A stretch of 64,000 nt of DNA from Phoebastria nigripes. Lineage: Eukaryota; Chordata; Aves; Procellariiformes; Diomedeidae. A model generated the notes under the pieces. The model was not told where the DNA came from and searched no databases. It was given only the letters and a program-made list of their open reading frames with translations. Shown piece after piece: positions 23,101 through 38,100 of this stretch; positions within the stretch are counted from its first letter, which is position 1; the number at the start of each line of letters is the position of its first letter. The stretch is taken from NCBI GenBank assembly GCA_035582835.1, contig JAYKAV010003079.1:416449-480448 (forward strand). The letters are read 5' to 3'. The position numbers and the translations under genes were made by a program.

Positions 23101-26100
23101 ATTGAACTGTAAAAGAAATATACAAGAAGTTTGGATTTTGCAGTGATAGAATTCAGACACGTATAACTTAAAAGGTAATATCTCATAAAACTTACAATAC
23201 ACAATGTCAGATAAACTGCAGATTTTTAAATAATTTATAATTCACCTTCACTATCTTCCACTAGATACCCAACTACAAGCAGAGTGTACACTGAAATGGT
23301 GAAAAATATGTATCACTAAAAAAAAAAAAAAAGTGGGGTAACCCAGACAAAAAACCCCACAGATTAATATTACCAGATTAATTTTCAAAAAAAATCCTAT
23401 GATTGCACTTCTACATTATCTGCAACATTTACAAACAAGAGCAAGGGAAGAAACATTAACATTGTAATTTAGCTTTTAATTTGAATTGTAATTATGTTAG
23501 TAGCTAACTGCTTTTGCAGGANATCTGCAAGGTGATAGTATTCATTTTGAAATTTTATACTAGATCAGTTAAATCCACTGAAAAACAACAAGCTTTAAAC
23601 ATGCAAATACAGTAATACTGGAAGGTTTTTTGGTTTTGTTTGTTTGCTTTTACAATAGACATAGACATACAGTAATGTATGAATTTTTCTCTGACAACAG
23701 TTTAAATCTATTCTCTGCCAATTTATCAAGTAAAAGCACGCAACATAGTCATGTTCCTACCTGATTGAGATTAAGATTGTTCTCAATACTTAGAGGAATC
23801 AGATGGGGCAATACTTTTCCTGCAAGCTGTTCTTTGGTAATTCCCAACTTCTTATGAGTAAATGTACATTTGTAAATACCTGACATACAACAACAAAATA
23901 GCAAAAATTGTTAAGTTTAGTAAACAATGTGAACAAAGTAGCACTCTCTATATGTATCGATCATCTGAACATACATTGGCTCTGTGTGCAAGCAGGGACA
24001 AACATGATCAACAGAATCATAAAAGCTAAGTACTCATCCACAATACAAACATACTATAGCAAGAGGCTATGAACAAGAGGAGGTCCAAAGTAATACTTTG
24101 CAGCTATGAAACCTGATATTAGGCAATGTATTGTCCTGGTCAATTATCTGAGAATATGCATCTTTAAACAGATCACGAGCAACTGAGTTACCACAAACTG
24201 ACAAATTCCCACTGAGAAATTAAGCTGCGTTAACTAAGGATGTGCTCTGTCCTGTCATACTGAAGTGCCTAGGAGTAACTATCACACTGCTCTCTGATTG
24301 CATTTTACAAAGATTCTTACCTAAATGTTTGGGGCTGTGTTACACATAGGACCAGAAATCATGCATAGTCTTTATCTGTTTTAAAATCACTGAAAAAAGA
24401 ATACTGGCAGGCACGAGGGATCCAATGTTAAGCCTACAAGTTCCACAGTGTTTCTGATAGGAGGATTCCTCCGCTTAAATAGTCCACCTCTGGTGGCAAA
24501 CACTGAACATACTAGTATAAAAGAAGAAGAAGCTTTGCTCACTTTCTGTGGTTAGTATTAGAACAGAGCTGTCAGCTGGCCAAAGAAGATACTACACACA
24601 AGATGGAAGGTATTATGATTCCGGAAAAAAAGAGAGCCCAAGTATATAAAATTGATTTCAGCCCATCATTTCCAAACTAGGGTTCATTTATCCTCTGTAT
24701 CCAAGTAGAATTCAGGAGTAATAAAACTAAAGTAAAAGATACACTGTCCCTCACTCTCACGACAGCAAATACAAGTCAATGCTGCAAGGATTAAAGGAAA
24801 CAGGCAGCTTTAAATTAGTACTGATAAAGGCCCTCTTGCTAATTTTGAGCAAATCAAAATAATGCTACAATCACATATTACTGTGTTTAATGAGGGCTGC
24901 TGCTGGTACAGCTCAGCTTGTTACAAATGGTCTTCTGTCTACTACTTTGTGGTCAGTAAGAGAAATGGTCACTGTCTTCCAGACTTGGCCACGCAGTCAC
25001 AACTCTTTCTTGGTGGTGACTCTGGTCATCTGGTCTCCTTGAGCCCATTCAAGGTGTTAAAATCACACATCCTGAGTTAGGCAAGCATCAGAGTGGCACT
25101 AGGAAAGCACAACTGGGAGTGAGGCCTCCTGTTCCAGAAGTAACAAGCCATTAGGTTTTGTTAGCTGTTTTGTGAAACCTCACCCAGACTATGCTCCATT
25201 TCAATGCAAAGGCAGCCATGTTTGCTTAAATGTCCAACAAAATGAGCCTAACAAAACCTGCAGTGAAGAGCAGTAGATTTGTAGACAATCATTTATAGCA
25301 TCTGACATGCAAGAGTGGTAAGAGAAGGCAACAGTAACATCTTAAAAGCTCCAGCAAGGTGCTCAGCATCTGAAAGAAGACAGATCATATACTCTTCTGA
25401 GGAAAACAGCCCTTCTGGCTGTGTGGACCATACAGTCCATGAAAGTGTCACAGCCCAAGAACTGCAATGAGTACTCAGAACTGCACTGGGCCTTGAAGAC
25501 TACAAATATATGCACTAGTGTTCGGAAGTACCAGCAATACATAAGGTAACTGAACAGGGGCATACTTAAGAACCAGAAACAGGAAGTTTTTAATAGTCAT
25601 TTAGTGATACACTATGTAAACATTATCAATAGTAATACAGAAGCCTTTCAGATTTACAAAATCAAAGCACAAAAGAGGAGAAAGTTGAAAGTATTAATTA
25701 CCTAAAATTCCCATTAGCACTGCAGGTTCCTTGGATGGAATTTGTTGTAGAAAAGGTAAAATATCATCAAGCACAAACCATTTATCCAAGTACTCCAAAA
25801 TCTTGCCTAAGCACACTAGTGAGTTTACCCGGACCTGTGAAGTATGATAAGAATTAAATAAACTCTTTACTATATTTTTGCCTAAGGAAAAAAAACCCTT
25901 ACAAAACTCATACTTAGAAGAAAACAGGTGCTACTGAAACGACAACCTTCATATCTGAAAACTCAAGACAAGTTAAAAAAACCCTTTTGTGTCATGAAAG
26001 GAAAATGCATATAGTTACACACTGCTCACAAAACCTTGGCTTTTCTGCAGGACAAACACTGTTAATATATATTATTTTGGAACACACTTCAACAATTTTT

Positions 26101-29100
26101 ACAGTAGTATTAACACAATAAGTTGTTAACAACTTTAAAAATTAACTGTTAGAGTAAAAAAGTAAACAGTACTTTTGTATTTGTAAAAAAAAAAAAAATC
26201 TCAAAAAAAAAAAAATCAGAGCACATTGATGGGCTTTTCTTTAAAGACAAAACAGCAGAAAAGCCAAAGTAATTAAAGGTAACAACATTTTCTGAGGACT
26301 GAGAGATAAAATTATTAGGGTACTTACAGCAAGAGAAGAAGTTTGCAAACATGCATTTTTAATTCTTGGAATTAATGAATTTTTCATTGATGGGTAATCT
26401 ATTAAATTGGCAAATGTGGGAATTATGTTTAGGCAAAGCTCCTGTAAAAAAAAATTCCACATAAGTTTAAAAAGAAACATGCATGTTTATTATAAAATTA
26501 GTACTAATATTACTCAAGATCAAAACTAGTTTAAAATGTCTTCTTAAGCTTTCCTTTTAAGGAAATATTTAAGGAAATATCACGTTCAGCTAAGCCGACC
26601 TTAATCTATCAGACTCACTTAAAAATAGCTAGAATAATAAAGCATCATGATATGTATATAGAACNTTGGAAAATGGATTTCAAAAAGAGCATTCATAGAT
26701 TTATAATAAAATATTTGGATAGCAAGAATTATCTTGCATTTTCACAAAACACTTTTATATACAAAACAACTTTTATTACATCAAACAGNAACATTTTCCT
26801 ACATAAGTCAAGCAAATCTGAATAAGTACTATCAACAACATTGCAGCAGCACAATGATAGGCTGAAAGATAAAAGAGCATATCAAGATTAAACATACTTA
26901 AGCCACAGAGACAAAAAAATACCCGATTTCAGTCCAATCTCAAAAAATAAGAGACAGCAATATTAAGTATGTGTTGCAAGTAAATACCTGAGTAAGCAAA
27001 CTACTTCTATTGATGCAGAAAAAAACTCACGCCAGGTATTTAGAAACAAAAACCTTTCTCCATAATTTTGCAAAGGCTTTGCAAAGGTAAAATCACATCT
27101 GATTATCCAAATCCTTCTTTAAGAAATATTTTGCTTGTTTATCTCCCCCTCCCACTCCTGAATGCCTTTGGGTAACTGGAAGTTAATTCCAGTAGAAGAA
27201 TGATTTAAAAAACAAAGAAGAACCTTAGAAAGGTAGAGAAAGCATAAAGAGAAAAATTAAAATATGGATACATAAAAATGTCACCAGAAGGTATATTAAT
27301 ATGATTTTACAGCAAATCAGGTCTTCCAAGGTAACTGTCACCACACACATTCTTACCAGTAGGACCTCAGAATAAGCCACCTCTCATTGACTGATAAGAG
27401 CATGCATGCCTGCATAGTTTCTGCTGCACAAGCAATGTAGTATAAATGCACATCCTATTTTTTGCTATGGATAAGAGCATTAGAACAACAGTCAAGTGGT
27501 TACTCCCTGGAAAATAAGGGAACTAAATTTTATTTTACTAAAACAAATTTTCTTTAATAAAACATTCATCTCTCTCAACATTCAGGAATATTACACAGCT
27601 TTATCATTTCTTTTCAAGTAAACAAACACACGAGTATACAAAAAGTTGGCACATCAGCTTAAAAGAAAAGAGAAAAAAATTGTTTTAAATAAATGCCGCA
27701 ATTACTATACCTGGATCTGAATTGAAGGTGCTTCCAAGGCCCTATAAACCATTGGTAGAACACTGTTCTTTATTTCATCCGGTGGAGTTTTGGTTAGAAG
27801 CAAGTCCATTTTTTGCAGGAAGATCAACAAGATCTGTTAAAAGAAGGACAATTCAGAAGCCAAAAGTTTTAACTCCAGAAATATATACTTACAATTTATA
27901 AAGTGTGTTGTATCATATCATAAAAACTTCAGAAGTTTTCTTGTAACTCAGTAAATGTGATCACTTACCATGTTGCTTGCCTGAAGGCATGGAAGACAAA
28001 AAACACTTTGACATATTATTGCATTTTAAAAACAGCAAATACAAATCAAACAAAGTATGCATGTTCTAGACTAATCCTTCTGAAATAAGAAATCATAATG
28101 ACTAAGGAAGGAGTTCTTGTTTCTATTTACAACGTGGTCTTTTGTTAAAATCCACCCACAGAAAATCTTTATACACACATGACTATTGAAAAAGCTAAAC
28201 TTTCAAAAAACTATGGCTCAAATGCTGTCCCTGAAAGCATTTGATCACAAGTCCACATATAAAAGCTGTATTCCATCTGTATCTAGAATCAAAATAGGGA
28301 CACAATGAAAAGAATATTACAGCTACTACATGGACACAAAATACCTTTATTCTATTTCACATGGAAATTGTATATCATAAATCCCAAACAAAAAAAATAC
28401 ACATCACATTAACCTAAAAAGCAAACTGGACTAGCACATTTACATAGTGGGATTCACCTTGCTTAGGCTTAGCCATCTAAAAGTTAGCTGCTATTCTAAG
28501 TTACTCATCCAGGCTCAGTCTCCAACACAGCTACGTAACTCATGTCTCATCCCAGATAGCTGAGACAACTTGCTACGGGTGACATTGACTACCCATTGAT
28601 ATCTAAACTCCTTTTAGAAAATAGGTTAGACTAGATGGATAAATTGTAGTGAATGGTATCACATTAATAATAAAAAGCCAAGTATTTAATAGGAGGAAAA
28701 GATTTCAATTTTTAAGTCTAAAAATACGTAGCAATCAGTGCTTGTATGTCAAATAAACAGAAGCATCAAAGTGTAGAAATACAAGTGTACCACGACCACA
28801 TTACAAGTTTCCCCCTTTCATTTGCTTTCCTTTACAGGGAAGAAAAAGAAATTCTTTTAAACTGCAGCTAATGTGTGTTTTCTTATAATTACCTAAACTG
28901 TACACATACACACACAAATTCATTCATTCATTCCATGAACATTGATTCTGATGCAATATCCCCAAATTTGGGGGAATTAGGGTGAGATGGACNAGGGAAG
29001 TTTTAAAGTTAGATTTTATAATTATTCTTGAATAAAGAATTTTTATTTGTCCTAAACTTGGCTTTTTGAAACCTACATGCACTCATAACACTGTTGTTCT

Positions 29101-32100
29101 CTTGCCTAGCAACCCTGTAACATAGAAACTGTCATGCCACAGTATTAGTTAAATGTATAGTTTTGGAGAAGGATCATTCCGATTGTTTTTGCAAATTTGA
29201 AAAGGACATGAATGAAACCTNTTATTTAACAACTAGAAAAGCTCCTTTAAAATAAGAACCAGATGTTTGAACATATAACATACTGCTTTTAAGTTAAACA
29301 TTGTACTATATAGTCATTTAGATCTCACAGAAGCAGTTCAGCTGTTTTCCACTGGCTGTCAATGCTTTTCAACTAAGATAACATAAAGCTGAATTGTTTT
29401 TGATATCTCTCTCTACCTGTCTTTAACTAGAATGTAGTTCATGCTGTTCCAATGAACCCCTTTTATTTTTAGCTTTCTAGCTAAAGACAGTTTCAGATTA
29501 CAGTCACAGTTTCACCCACACCATCTAATAAGCAAGCAGCAGCAGTTGCACTCCAAACAATAATGCTAAAGATGTGCTTCATTCATTAATACAGAGCCCA
29601 GTACTTGTCAGAATACACTGTGGTGTACTGAATTAGGATATGAATTTACAGCACATATGCTAACTCTCTATGGATTCCCCTAGATATAAATTAAGGGTTT
29701 GTCTACATTGGGAAGCTATGTCAGAGTAAGCTAGGATGTTAATTTACAGCACACCTGTTACTCCATGCTAACTCCAAGCATACGATATGAATGAGTAGTT
29801 TAACTAAATATTCCATTTTCGTATCATAAANTCCCTCATACAAAGACATTGTGAACACTGGATAACAATTTCTTCATTCTGAATTACAGCAGCTTCCCTA
29901 TGATACATTCACGTCCTAACTCAAGTATCCTATGAAAGCCAAGAAACAGGCCCCTCATACAAATCTATAACATCTCGAGAGAGCTTCTGGAAGAAACACT
30001 GGCACCTTCCCCGTCCACCCCTCTCCATGAGTTACAAACACACAGGAACTGGATGTTTTTGCCTTGCACAAAGACAGTCAGACCTGGAATTCTGTCCTCT
30101 GGCACTCTGAACCTTTATATTTTTTTCCCGAATTCCTGGTATATTAACTTTGAAAACCTGTCCTAAATTACTTAAACAAACTTTGCCATACTAGAAAGAC
30201 CACAGAAATAGTAGTGGAATAAGCCATCTAGTACTTAGTGTGCATTAAAAATGTCAACATAAGAATTTAATATATAGTATCTAGAAAGCTACAGAAAAAC
30301 TTCGCAAAGCTTGCTCTTTATGAGCTGACCCCAAGTCTCTATTTTGCTTCCCTCATTTGTCAAGAAATAAAACAGCTTTTGTGCCTATTATGCTCCAGAT
30401 ACAACTTCGAGACAAGCCTTTTGCAGTGAGGATTGTCTCATGAATCTGATGTCAAAGGTAGCAAAACACAGTGTTACCTTTTAGGATGAAACAGCACAAA
30501 TAAGATGTTCACTGGCTGTCGGTCGGTTAGACGTCTAATTTTTTCAAGACAACAACAAAGCTAACATAAAGCCTCAGTGTACCAAAAGTAAACAGCATTA
30601 AGTAGTTCTCATCTTCTGAGGTATTCTCAGTTACACAATTGTCCCCTTTCCCCCCTCCCCAGTATAATGAGAGTTCTCTGATCCGGTTTTCTGAAACCCA
30701 GAAATAAAAGGTCTACTTGTTCATTCCTATGTTTATCTTGCCCCTTAAGTGCTCTGCAGAGAAATATTAGCATCCAGCAGTAAAACAAGGTGAGCTAGAA
30801 GGAATGCGTAGCTGCCTTTTATCTGTGGAGGCACAATGCCTAACTAAGTGACAGAATTCTCAGGAGTCATCATGCACATGATGTTGACAAAAGGATGCAA
30901 ATGTTTTGCTCCTTTACAGTAATGATAATGTCTTACTACTTTAATGCATTGTAAAAAACAGAAAAAAGCGTATTTTACTTACACAATACATTTGTCAAAT
31001 AAAATGAAACAAATTTCACAAATTTCTGCACAGTCCTCAAATAAACACTATTTTATTATCATCAATAAACAGCACTTTTAAGAGAGTGTCAAAGTTACAA
31101 CTTTTCCACCCCATGATCCCAGTGTCAGCAATCTGGATACAAGAAAAAAAAAAAATCATAGGTTCAGCTATGATTTTGGTAGAATATGTACTGTACTGTA
31201 CAACCCTGCTCAGATTGGCCAGATAAGTGACAAAATGCTTACAAATATACCTTCTACAACCAACCAAAAATAAGAATTGAGTGGTAAATTAAATGTTTCC
31301 TTTTTTGCTAATCTAATCTCATCTATAAATGCAAATATACCCTCAGAAAACCCATCTAAAATAGCAGGGGTAGAGGCTTTGTGAATTTCCTGGAAAAAAT
31401 CTATTTTGTATGAATCAAGACTGACTGCCTGGACAACCACAGAGCAGGTTGGGCAATCTGTGTGAAGCTGGAAAAGGGAAATAGAACAGTTAGTCATTTT
31501 TCAGGGAAAAAACACCAAAGAGAAAAATCATAATCTGAACAATATTAACATACCTGGATTGGTTCTTGCTGCTTAAAAACAGGACCAAGATCAGGCAGAA
31601 TGAGCCTGATATATTCTTCTTTGGTGCATTCCTCAGCAATTAGGAGAACGTTAGGCAAGACAAAGGGTACCATATCAGGATTCACAAATTCCGAAGTCAA
31701 GCAAGGCAAAATTCGCTGAATTATAACACGCTAAAAGAAAAAAAAAAAACCAAGCATGCATCACACTGTACTGCATTGCAGTAAGTTATTATTGTGCCAG
31801 CTTAACAGCTTTTGTATTAACCTGATAGTTACAAAAAAGCAGACAGACAATTTTCAGTTTTGAACTCTTATTTTCACAGTATACTGTAGCTAATTTACAC
31901 TGTGCTACTTTGCTTACTTTTCCTTGTTTGCACTCAAAACATAACTGGAGACTGTAACAACTATGAAGGTCAACAAAAAGCAATTAACTGTACAGAAAAT
32001 AGAACTTTCAGCCACATATATGAATTATGAAAACCTCATTCTATATGCTTTCTTAAAAAAGACCCTATCACTCCCCCAAAATAATCAGTTTTTCAGTACC

Positions 32101-35100
32101 CCATCACTCACCAAACAAACACATAATCCTACTATACCTCCCTGTAAAACTCCAGGTACATTCCCTAAATGGGATTCTGCTGACGAAATAGGTATTTACA
32201 ACGTGGATGTCTACTGTAGAGTTAGACATCCTTAAATGCTTTTAAAGTCAATAGAGAGAAATACACAGTTCAAGGGCACAGTCCCTTCCCTCATAAAATA
32301 TACTTTCAAGACAGAAAAAAAAATTAATGCCCTAAAGATGATTAGGTCAGTCAGTGGCTGTCTAAAGTTAGGTGAAATACATCCCATCTATTTCCAAATT
32401 CAAAGCATCAATGATTTCTGATCAAAAGAAAAAATTAATAAATTAAAAAGAAGAGAGTATTAAACATGGAGTCTGAATTTTGCACTGTGTAGTTCAAAAC
32501 AGAATTAAAAATAAAGAAATTTAATGCAATGGTTCAGAAGCTCAGCTATTCTATTATGTATTAAACTAATACTATTTTTCTATCACATATGCATTATGCC
32601 TTATATAAATTAAAGAATACCACAAAAGGAAAAGGAGTCAGTCTAGACATAGTGTCTCACACTACACAGAAGAAATCTGCAATGACAGACATTTGCCTTT
32701 GAGGTTTCTGGGCACTGCTAGCACAGGAAAGCACTTAGTCTGTTGAGGGAAGGAAGCTTTGCATCATTCAACATTAAAGTACTGCCTTGCTATGAAAAAA
32801 CTTGAAGCAATCTTATTGGGAGAAAAGGTGGCAAGGTGACTTCAAAGAGCTATGATAGCATCTGGAAACAAAGGGAAAGCCTTGTAACTGGAGAGAAGAC
32901 AACTCCCTTTCAAAGTGGGATGAACTACAAGAGGACATGCAAATGATGGTTCCTTACACATACCGATAGCACAATTTGCCATTTTCCATTTAAAGAATTA
33001 TTGATAGCTGAGGAGTATTTCCACATCAATTATTTTCTATTTCCCCTTCTTTCCTACTACTCTTTTCTGACAGTCTCATGGCAGTCTATTATGGTACAAT
33101 GCTACATAAAGTTCAGCATTCCGAGATTCAGAATGTTAAGAGATGTTCACATATTTTTAAACTCACTATTTCAAGACATCATACAGACATACCTTAGGTA
33201 GTTTTGGCAGAACCTTTGGTAGCCCTTTAAAAAACTGTGATTTCTGAAGGTTATCCCTTTGAAATAATGAATCAAAATACTGCAGCGTCATTGCTCCTAC
33301 GTCATCAAAGAATGGTATCTAAAAATAAGAGGGAGACAACATTGACACTGTTACAAAGATTCCAAAATATAATAATCTATTTACCTTTTCAATGCACTAT
33401 AGCAACCTTTACAATGACGTGCCTGCAACTAACAATCAGAAAAGCACATTTTTACACACTAAGTAGTATAATATTCACAGATAAAGGCTGATTATTAAGA
33501 TGGACTTTTCCTAGCATTTTAAAGAAACCCAGGCATGTGTATCTAAGTTAACGTATTGTATATGAAATAATGTTTTGTTTACAAAAAATGGAATGAAAAG
33601 TAAACACTTTGATTAAAAGATCTCCTAGGAATAATTATGCTATTTAATATTACAACAAAGGATTACCTACGAGGCCATCCAGATCTGGCTACCACCCCTG
33701 GAAACTTATAACGAATCAACAAGCATTTATATACAATAAATGTGTAATTATATAAATTTCTCTCCAGTGTTCAGACCCACTTGTAAATCCTGTCCACTGT
33801 AATTTCTCACATGATCTCCCATGTTTGCATGACTTCAGCAAAGAGGGCACAGGCCTTCTTAAGTATTGTGTAACAATGTATATACATAGACCAGGCTTAT
33901 AAAGATGGCACCAATAAAATACCAGCGGGTTTCATCTATAGCCATGGTATATCATATTAATCCTGATAGAGCTGCTTCATCGTTAATGAAAGACTGATAA
34001 AAATGCATGATGATAACAAGATTTGTTTATACAAAAATCCATCCCCAAATATTCAGCTTTCAGTTGGCAGATGAACAGAAAGAGTAGAAGAGTGTCTATC
34101 CTAGACTTACACACAGTGGAATGAAAAGTTCTGCATTCAAAAACTTGCATGGGTAAGATTCCTCCTTCCTGCCAGCTCTCAGTTTTAGGGAGGGATATAT
34201 CAAACCTCACAGGCTCACAACAGTTAAAGACAAAGCATGGTCTTTCAGACTATTTAGACACTTGTCTTCAGTTGAAAAATTTGTGCAAAAAGAAAGGCTA
34301 TAAAAACATTTAAAGAAGCTCTGCTGTAAGACAGAAAGAGAAGCCAATAAGAGTAGGGCAATAAAGAAAAAAAGAATCAGAAAAGCAAATTGGAGTAGGG
34401 CAATACAGAAGAAAAGAATCTATCAGCAGAGAATTCAAGCTAGTCTGCACTGTGGACTTAACTTCTGTCTTTGAGATCACACACCACAATGTATGTGATT
34501 GTGGAATTCTACACAGGTTAACACAAACTAGTTAAAACTAGCAANGTAAACTTGCCCATGTCAAGCTCCATTTTAGCTTATGTCATGCTGGCCATAACAA
34601 ACTGCGTTTAGAACTAAAGCCCTAATATCTCTACCCTACAATTCAGTCTGCAGTGCAGACGTGGTAAAAGAGACTTAACATCTTTATAAAACCATACTGC
34701 TTAATACAACCATTTACAGATTTTTTTTGTTGTAGTCCTTCAGGCAAGCGAGTAGTATTTGCCAATTTCCTCACTTCCCATCTTTCAGCATATATGTTGG
34801 CAGAACCATTACCTGTTCCCCCTCCCTTCTTCACTATTTCTTCCAACTGTTAAGACACTGATTTCTCTCTCTGCATACAATCTTTTTATAGGACAGGAAA
34901 AGAAGAAAATTGTTTAGCTAAGCAAATCTATAACCAGGAACCTGAAAGGCTATCAGATATGAGAAAACAGGGTATAAGACAAAGGAAAAATCATGCTTTT
35001 AAGTTCTACTTTCAGATAGGAAAGCGGAGGAAGTTTGTCAAACTAAAACTTACATTATCCTACTTGCAATTAATTTTTGCTTTATTATGGCAAGTAAGCT

Positions 35101-38100
35101 TCAAATATATTTTAAACTATTCTTCTGCATATTTGAGAATACAGTGAAAATCATAAGCCAAAAGTTAATCCTTACATTTATTGCCCTTTATCATTTTATG
35201 GCTTTAAAATCCTTCCAATGCAGTTTTAAAGACTGAATTGTATAAAAACATAGCACAGAAAATACTTCCAACTGTATTGGAAAGCAACAAAATAGTGTTG
35301 CATTGAATGATTATTCTAAATTCTGTCTCAGCAGGCACTTCCTCCATATTAATAAAGGTCAGCATAAGGACAACTTTTGGCATCAACTAACATCATTATT
35401 TCCAAAATAGTTAAAAAATATTTAACATTTCAACAAAAATGATTAACAGGAAAACTCTATTGTTTCTACAAATCAAACACTATTTTCCCTCTTTCCTATG
35501 GCTACTGTATTTTCCATGAACTGACCTTAGTCATTTGATCTGCGTCTGGTCTGACTGCTGGAGCTACATTTAAGAGTAGCTTTACATGTTCACGCACCTC
35601 CTCTGGTATATTCTGAAGAGTACTGGAGCTTAAACGGCTCAGCTGCGTAAGTAATTTAAGCACATGCACCATGAAGTCAGNAAATCCTGCATATAACTAT
35701 TTCCAATATACAACAGGACTATACTTTGTCCTCTTTATGGTTTCTCTACCCATACCTTTGATATCCCTCCCTTCTCCCCTTTTATAACCCATTTGCTTCT
35801 GATCCCTCATAGTTGTCTTTCTGTCTCCCAACAGCCTACCTGCTACAGGTCCCATTCCCCTATTTCCAACTTCTCATTGTGTTCAGGTTATCAGAGAACA
35901 CAAACCCAGTATTTTTAAACAGGTACATGTTATTATCTGAGGTGTTGTCTGCAAACATTAAAACACATTACACACAATGGGCACCGAAAGAAGTTACGAC
36001 AAAGGAAACTTGCATATGAACGTACATTATGTCAGCTGATCCAAGTAACTGTCTTCTGTTAATATTCATAGTCCACAAAGAATGTGAAATAGCTGATAGC
36101 TAAGTGGATACCAATTGCAATGTCAAGTGATCAAACCACTCTGAACTCAGCCATCTTCAACGGTCCTACATAGGTCATTCACTGCCTTGTGTTTCACACT
36201 GTTCACCCCAACAGGTAAAGTACTTATTCCACAAGACCAGCATTCAACAGGTTTACAGAGAAATCAGGTGAAGAATGACATCTGTAGTTTATAAAGTTGG
36301 TATCTGTAACCTTCTCTACACATATTTTTATTTCCCATATTTTGCTAGGATTCTTTTTTCTTGTTATAAAGATAGCATGCAAGGTAAGATACCATTATCG
36401 GATTGTTTATGTTGGAGCACTGGTATTGTGTTCTAAATATTTAGATCTATTAGACATTTAGATCTAAATCTATTTTAAAACAGTAACTTTTCAAATACGA
36501 AAATCAATGAATAATAGTCACAAATAGAACAAATACCTGATCCAGCTGTCTACTAAAGCTTTTATAAATATCCTGCTTGTTGACTTCAAAAATTGGTTTC
36601 CCTTTATTAAACACTGCATACATAACAGCTCCTAGAGAGTACATATCACTGGCTGTCTCACAGCTCACGGAGAGAATATATTCTGGTGCCAGATATTCAG
36701 GATTTGGAAGACACAAGGATGGCAAGTTTGGATCCCACTCCTTACAAGGGAACTTTGGCTACAAGAGAAGTAAAAGAAAGTACATTTATTAGGGATTTTT
36801 AAAGAACATTTTAAATAAGAAACTCAAGCAGCAAAAAATAATTAATCCACTCAAATTCAACTATGAATAAAACAGAAACGGAGTAAGGCAAAACTGTTAA
36901 AAATCTGTGTTTGTAGCTTAGAGTGATTAGCTGATGCAGTTAAGTCTGAATATTAGAGTTGGGAAGTGTAATGCAAAATCAAAGCACTGCTGTAAGAGGG
37001 AAACATGAGCTATGATGGGAATTCATTTTAGGAGGTAGCAACCAGGCACTGAGTGGATGCAACAGACTAAATTAGGTAGCTTTGCATGTCATCCAACACG
37101 CAGGTAAGCAGAAGTGGCACAGGCTTCAGCCTCTGTCTGAAACCATCACTAGTCTATTTTGACTCCACTGAGCCAACTCAGGCTCTTTTTCTGTGACGAC
37201 CAAAGGCAGCACTTCAATCCAGACCTGTGCCATATGTTCAAACTTCCTGCCAACAAAATATAGAGGTGAATATTAAATGATTCTGTACTGAAATGCAAGG
37301 TCATGAAACTGGTTTCAGATAAAGATCTGAATTTGAAATTTAATGATGATAAATATGAAGATCTATTACCTCCTGTTCAGATGGATTTGTTGACTGGATA
37401 CAAAAATCAAAGCCCATAATTTTCCATGCTCCACTCTTATTCAAAATTATATTTTCAGGAGTAATATTTCCATGGACCATTTTCACACTGCTATGCAAAA
37501 ATGACAAGCCTTCAGAAACCTGTTAATAAAAGATTATTATTTCAGGTTAAATATTTCCCCAAATATCCTGTAAGACATTTACAAAAATTTTGTTCCTGTG
37601 GTCACAGTTAAATTGGTAAGTTAACTAAGAAACAATTTTTCACCACTATTTTAGGCTATGTCTTAAAAATTATGTATGAAGGAAATTAAACACAGATGGG
37701 TAATCAGCAGATGAGATTACTAATGCCAATTAACTATCACAGCATAAGAACAAAAATGCTTTTTAAAGTTAATCAACATATTCACCAAGTAAAACCTGGG
37801 AGCTACTGTTCCTCCACAGAAGGTAAAGAAAAGATTCACATATGGGAGAGAGAGCTGTAGCATAGACATTTATATGGAAAATAAAAATTAATTCAATTTC
37901 CTATTTTCCATGTCAGAATAAGCAAAAACAGTAGCAACTAGAGCCTCCAGTGTTCATCTTCTCTTATACTTACAGTGATTAGGGCACTATCATCTCTCAC
38001 TTCCCAATTATTCGATTTACTATAGGCAGACAAAACTTTGGCAGTTTACAAACTTTATGAAACAATCGTTAATACTAAAAGCACAAGAAAATTATAAGGA

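Noticed and set aside
24840..25563. Possible extra SCYL2 exon or repeat in intron 12
   Set aside because: Open frames on both strands but no homology, phase fit or repeat ends; exons 12 and 13 already join perfectly.
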